Below are positions 33,099-36,560 of a stretch of 36,560 bases of DNA, in pieces. Where the stretch lies: contig PLXK01000186.1 in assembly GCA_003151415.1 (NCBI GenBank), positions 1-36,560 of the forward strand. Reading direction: 5' to 3'. Numbering within the stretch: the stretch's first letter is position 1; the number at the start of each line of letters is the position of its first letter. The position numbers were made by a program, and so were the translations under genes. The DNA is from Bacteroidota bacterium. GTDB taxonomy: Bacteria; Bacteroidota; Bacteroidia; Palsa-965. The notes under the pieces are model-generated. The model was not told the origin of the DNA. It made no database searches and saw only the letters and a list, made by a program, of their open reading frames with translations.

Positions 33099-36000
33099 TC
33101 ATTTCAGCCACACGCGCATGAGTGAAGACAACTGACCCACATTCACAGGTTTGGTGATGTAATCCGAGGCTCCGGATTCGATGCATTTCTGCCGGTCTCC
33201 CTTCATCGCTTTGGCGGTGACGGCAATGATTGTCAAATCTTTGTTTTTGAGAACGGTGCGGATTTTTTTCATGGTTTCATATCCGTCCATCTCAGGCATC
33301 ATGATATCCATCAGAACGATATCGATGTCTTTTATTTTCTCCAACAAACCAATGGCTTCCTGTCCGCTTTCTGCGCTCAGCACATTCAATCCAAAACGTT
33401 CCAGGGCGGTGGTCAATGCGAAGAGGTTACGCACGTCGTCATCCACGATGAGCACTTTTTTCCCGTAGAGCACGTCTTCCTTCAGGTTAAATGCTTCTAT
33501 TCTGGCCCTCATTTCTTCCGACAGGCCTTTGTGAACCCGGTGAAGAAACAATGCCGTCTGGTCAACCAATTGGTCCAGAGAGCTGGCGCTTTTTAAAATA
33601 ATCCGATTTGCAAATTTATTCAGCCTCGCTCTTTCCTTTTTTGTCATGTCTTTTGCAGAATAAACAATTAAGGCCGTTTCCGGGTCTTCTTTATCATGCT
33701 CCAGCTCTTTTATGACATCCAGTCCGTCCGCATCGGGCAAAACCAAATCGAGGATAACGCAATCAAATGTTTCTTCCCGGATGAGATTAATGGCTTCTTT
33801 TGCCGTTTGGGCCGTTGTAATTCGGGTGTCAGCACCTTCAATGGCCTTTACCACCTTGGAAAGTTCCTGTTCGTTATCATCAATCACCAGAAGACTTCTT
33901 ACCTTTCTGTTGCTAAAATCGTGAATGTCATTAAACAGATTTTTCAAGGCTTCGTCCTTCACCGGTTTGAGCAGAAAATTTCTCGCCCCTTGTTTCAACC
34001 CGTGGCTCCTGTTGTCTTCACCGGAAATGATGTAAATGGGAATGTGGCGCATATTGAAATCGGTCTTTAGCCGGTCCAATACTTTCCATCCGCTCGTGTC
34101 CGGCATGTTGATATCTATCGTTACGGCATCGGGATTGAAGTGGTTGATGAAGTCGAGTACGTCGTTACCCTTTGTTGTGACAATGGCCTTCATTCCATTC
34201 TGGTGTGCTTTGTCGAGCATTATTTTAGCGAAAGTCAGATTGTCCTCAACAATCAGCAGCACTTTATCGTTGGCCTTGATGTCGGTTCGGTCATCACCCA
34301 GTTCATTCACAAAAAACAATTCGATGTCCGATTTATGGAACGTGGAAGAGGGGGAGGATTTGAGACCACCCTTTACCGCAGATTGATCATCGAGGGCTTT
34401 TATTTTATTTTCCGACTGAGGCGCAAACTTAAGGGGCAGGAACAGGGTGAATTTGCTTCCCTGGCCGACTTCACTTTCAAGTTCTATAGTCCCGCCCAAC
34501 AAGTCAGAAAGCCCCCGGCTGATTGACAATCCCAGTCCGGTACCGCCGTATTTACGCGAAGTCGATCCTTCGGCTTGCTGAAATGCCTCAAAGATGATGT
34601 TTTGTTTTTCCTTTGAAATTCCGATCCCCGTATCTGATATTTCGAATGCAATTACCGTCTCGGCGGTGTCGAGATTTGCATTTTTTGTTTTCCAGTTTTT
34701 GTTTGATTTGGATATCCTCAAAGCCACGGCTCCCTTTTCTGTAAATTTAAATGAATTGGAAAGCAGGTTTTTCAAAATCTGATTCAGTCTCTGAGAGTCC
34801 GTTTCAATGAATTCTGGCAGATTTTCATCCATCTCAATATTGAACTTGAGGTGTTTGGCTTCTGATATGTGGTTGAATGTGGATTCCACGAATTTGCTGA
34901 TGCTTTTAAAATCGAGTGCGGCGTAATCGATGGAAATATATCCGGATTCGATTTTTGACAAATCCAGGATATCGTTGATCAGCTGAATGAGGTCATCTCC
35001 ACAGGAATTGATGGTTTTGGCAAACTGAATTTGTTTTTCGGTCAGATTTCCATCGTGATTGGAGATGAGTTCATTGGCCAATATCTGCAAGCTGTTCAGC
35101 GGAGTTCTCAACTCGTGCGACATGTTGGCCAAAAACTCGGATTTGTATTTGGATGTAAGGGTCAGCTGATCGGCTTTTTCCTCGAGCGCTTTCCGTGCCA
35201 CCTCCACTTCCTGGTTTTTTTGTTCCACCTCTTCTTTCTGATTGGCCAGAAGAATCGCTTTTTCCTCCAGCTCTTCGTTCGTATTGCGAAGTACCTCCTG
35301 CTGGCTTTTCAGCTCTCCTGCAAGTGACTGCGACTGAACAAGGAGCTCTTCGGTTCGGGAGTTCGATTCAATCGTATTTAAGACAATACCGATACTTTCC
35401 GTCAAACCATCAAGAAAGTCAAGGTGTGTTTGACTGAACGAATCAAAGGAGGCCAATTCAATAACGGCCTTTAAACGGCCTTCAAAAAGAACCGGCAGAA
35501 TAATAACGTTCAGCGGTTTTGCGTCACCCAGACCGGAATTTATACGGATATAATCTTTGGGAACATTGGTCAGCAAAATCCGCTCTTTACCGACGGCGCA
35601 TTGTCCGATTAAGCCTTCTCCGATTGCATAGAGGGTTGCCGAATCCTTTCTCTTTTTAAAAGCGTAAGAAGCAATCAGCTGGAGTTTGGAATTCAGGAAC
35701 GTATCATCTTCCTGCAAAATATAAAACAGACCATGCTGAGCGGTAACCACCTGCGCCAGCTCCGAAAGAATTTTTGTAGTCACCGAATTGAGCTCTTTCT
35801 GACCCTGAAGCATCTGTGTGAACTTGGCCAGGTTGGATTTAAGCCAATCCTGTTCCTGGTTTCTCAGCGTTGTTGCTTTCAGGTTAGAAATCATTTGGTT
35901 AATGGTGTCTTTTAAAGCTTCCACTTCACCTCTTGCATCGACGCGGATTGTTCGTGTCAAATCCCCCTGGGTCACGGCAGATGCCACTTCAGAGATGGCC

Positions 36001-36560
36001 CGGACCTGTGTTGTGAGATTGGCCGCCAGTTGATTCACATTTTCAGTCAGATTTTTCCATGTTCCCGAAGCCCCCGGTACGTTTGCCTGTCCGCCCAGCT
36101 TACCTTCGGCACCCACTTCACGAGCCACCGTAGTTACCTGGTCGGAGAAGGTGGCCAGGGTGTCGATCATTTCATTGATTGTGTCTGTTAACTGAGCCAC
36201 CTCTCCTTTGGCATCGATTGATAATTTCTGTTTCAGATTGCCCTTGGCAACGGAAGTAACAACTTTGGCAATACCCCGAACCTGTCCGGTCAGGTTTGAA
36301 GCCATCAGATTCACACTGTCTGTTAAATCCTTCCAGGTACCGGCAACCCCTTTCACCTGCGACTGTCCTCCAAGTTTACCTTCCGTACCTACTTCCCGTG
36401 CCACCCGGGTCACTTCCGATGCAAAAGAATTTAACTGTTCAACCATCGTATTGATGGTATTTTTCAGATCCAGAATTTCTCCTTTTACATCCACGGTAAT
36501 AGGCTTGGAAAGATCGCCGTTGGCAACCGCTTTTGTCACTTCGGCAATGTTCCGCACCTG
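33099..36560 (-). CDS. Poly-HAMP GAF hybrid histidine kinase with three receivers (5' partial)
   Basis: The frame runs off the right edge, so the N-terminus is missing; the GTG at 36557 is internal. Numbered from it, 1152 residues are visible. HAMP-type repeats of about 92 residues (1-92, 93-184, and a partial one from 185) each carry GDL/GNL, VDxKGE, LKDTIN and the AREVG-EGKLGGQ segment. A GAF domain (about 250-395) and a coiled coil (about 400-470) follow. Then come HisKA with H481 (SHELRTP), HATPase ([24 protein letters not shown]) and three receivers with D815, D937 and D1084. In receiver 1 the loop is TIDINMPD instead of the usual MDxxMP. Similar poly-HAMP kinases (fungal group III Nik1 type and bacterial relatives) sense osmotic or envelope stress. 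It probably forms a relay with the kinase encoded downstream. Confidence 0.92.
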   Translation of the reverse strand, partial: QVRNIAEVTKAVANGDLSKPITVDVKGEILDLKNTINTMVEQLNSFASEVTRVAREVGTEGKLGGQSQVKGVAGTWKDLTDSVNLMASNLTGQVRGIAKVVTSVAKGNLKQKLSIDAKGEVAQLTDTINEMIDTLATFSDQVTTVAREVGAEGKLGGQANVPGASGTWKNLTENVNQLAANLTTQVRAISEVASAVTQGDLTRTIRVDARGEVEALKDTINQMISNLKATTLRNQEQDWLKSNLAKFTQMLQGQKELNSVTTKILSELAQVVTAQHGLFYILQEDDTFLNSKLQLIASYAFKKRKDSATLYAIGEGLIGQCAVGKERILLTNVPKDYIRINSGLGDAKPLNVIILPVLFEGRLKAVIELASFDSFSQTHLDFLDGLTESIGIVLNTIESNSRTEELLVQSQSLAGELKSQQEVLRNTNEELEEKAILLANQKEEVEQKNQEVEVARKALEEKADQLTLTSKYKSEFLANMSHELRTPLNSLQILANELISNHDGNLTEKQIQFAKTINSCGDDLIQLINDILDLSKIESGYISIDYAALDFKSISKFVESTFNHISEAKHLKFNIEMDENLPEFIETDSQRLNQILKNLLSNSFKFTEKGAVALRISKSNKNWKTKNANLDTAETVIAFEISDTGIGISKEKQNIIFEAFQQAEGSTSRKYGGTGLGLSISRGLSDLLGGTIELESEVGQGSKFTLFLPLKFAPQSENKIKALDDQSAVKGGLKSSPSSTFHKSDIELFFVNELGDDRTDIKANDKVLLIVEDNLTFAKIMLDKAHQNGMKAIVTTKGNDVLDFINHFNPDAVTIDINMPDTSGWKVLDRLKTDFNMRHIPIYIISGEDNRSHGLKQGARNFLLKPVKDEALKNLFNDIHDFSNRKVRSLLVIDDNEQELSKVVKAIEGADTRITTAQTAKEAINLIREETFDCVILDLVLPDADGLDVIKELEHDKEDPETALIVYSAKDMTKKERARLNKFANRIILKSASSLDQLVDQTALFLHRVHKGLSEEMRARIEAFNLKEDVLYGKKVLIVDDDVRNLFALTTALERFGLNVLSAESGQEAIGLLEKIKDIDIVLMDIMMPEMDGYETMKKIRTVLKNKDLTIIAVTAKAMKGDRQKCIESGASDYITKPVNVGQLSSLMRVWLK

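Noticed and set aside
1-36560. Mobile elements, CRISPR arrays, integrases, rRNA or tRNA genes
   Set aside because: Both strands were scanned by eye. No transposase or integrase motifs, no regularly spaced repeats apart from the collagen and HAMP coding repeats, and no recognisable RNA genes were found. A tRNA or small RNA search program would be needed to exclude divergent cases.

Overview
The window reads as chromosomal DNA of a member of the Bacteroidota. The signs are two proteins with C-terminal type IX secretion (T9SS) sorting domains, a decayed TonB-dependent receptor, several upstream copies of the Bacteroidota -7 promoter element TAnnTTTG, few Shine-Dalgarno sites, and family choices typical of the phylum (DUF2911, DUF4184, poly-HAMP hybrid kinases, a sugar transferase without membrane helices). 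I cannot place it below phylum. No rRNA, tRNA, CRISPR array, integrase or insertion sequence was recognised.

Region 1 (1-9.1 kb, all + strand) is mixed. It holds the 3' end of a collagen-like/phage-tail-collar protein followed by a terminator, a double CDGSH iron-sulfur protein, a GT-C type membrane glycosyltransferase, and a T9SS-secreted PKD-type protein. These are followed by a redox/efflux group (LLM flavin oxidoreductase, nitroreductase, MFS exporter, small ABM-like protein) and a DUF922 membrane-anchored putative metalloprotease.

Region 2 (9.1-25.3 kb, all + strand) is one exopolysaccharide/capsule locus. It starts after a 428-base AT-rich leader and ends at a terminator near 25.3 kb. 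The order is initiating sugar transferase, Wza-like export lipoprotein, Wzc-like co-polymerase/tyrosine kinase, Wzx-like flippase, Wzy-like polymerase, DUF354 glycosyltransferase-like protein, deacetylase-like protein, asparagine-synthase-type amidotransferase, beta-helix lipoprotein, two GT2 glycosyltransferases, a NodB deacetylase and a DUF4184 membrane protein. Most gaps are under 60 bases and several genes overlap. The set has initiation, assembly, flipping, polymerisation and export, plus a decoration module (deacetylation, amidation, beta-helix carbohydrate-active protein). It lacks nucleotide-sugar synthesis genes and a tyrosine phosphatase, which must lie elsewhere.

Region 3 (25.5-30.1 kb) holds an outer-membrane beta-barrel (+) converging on a bidirectional terminator with a minus-strand series: DUF2911 protein, T9SS-exported GH25 lysozyme, phosphodiester glycosidase (NAGPA-like) and a TonB-dependent receptor pseudogene with an internal deletion and two frameshifts.

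Region 4 (30.3-36.56 kb, minus strand) is a tandem pair of large hybrid histidine kinases. The first gene runs off the right edge and has HAMP repeats, GAF, kinase and three receivers. The second has receiver, PAS-PAS, kinase, receiver and Hpt. Together they look like one branched phosphorelay.

No wholly new system can be proved from sequence alone. The most unusual items are the polysaccharide decoration module, the anchor-less initiating transferase, the lysozyme/phosphodiester glycosidase pair and the poly-HAMP phosphorelay pair.
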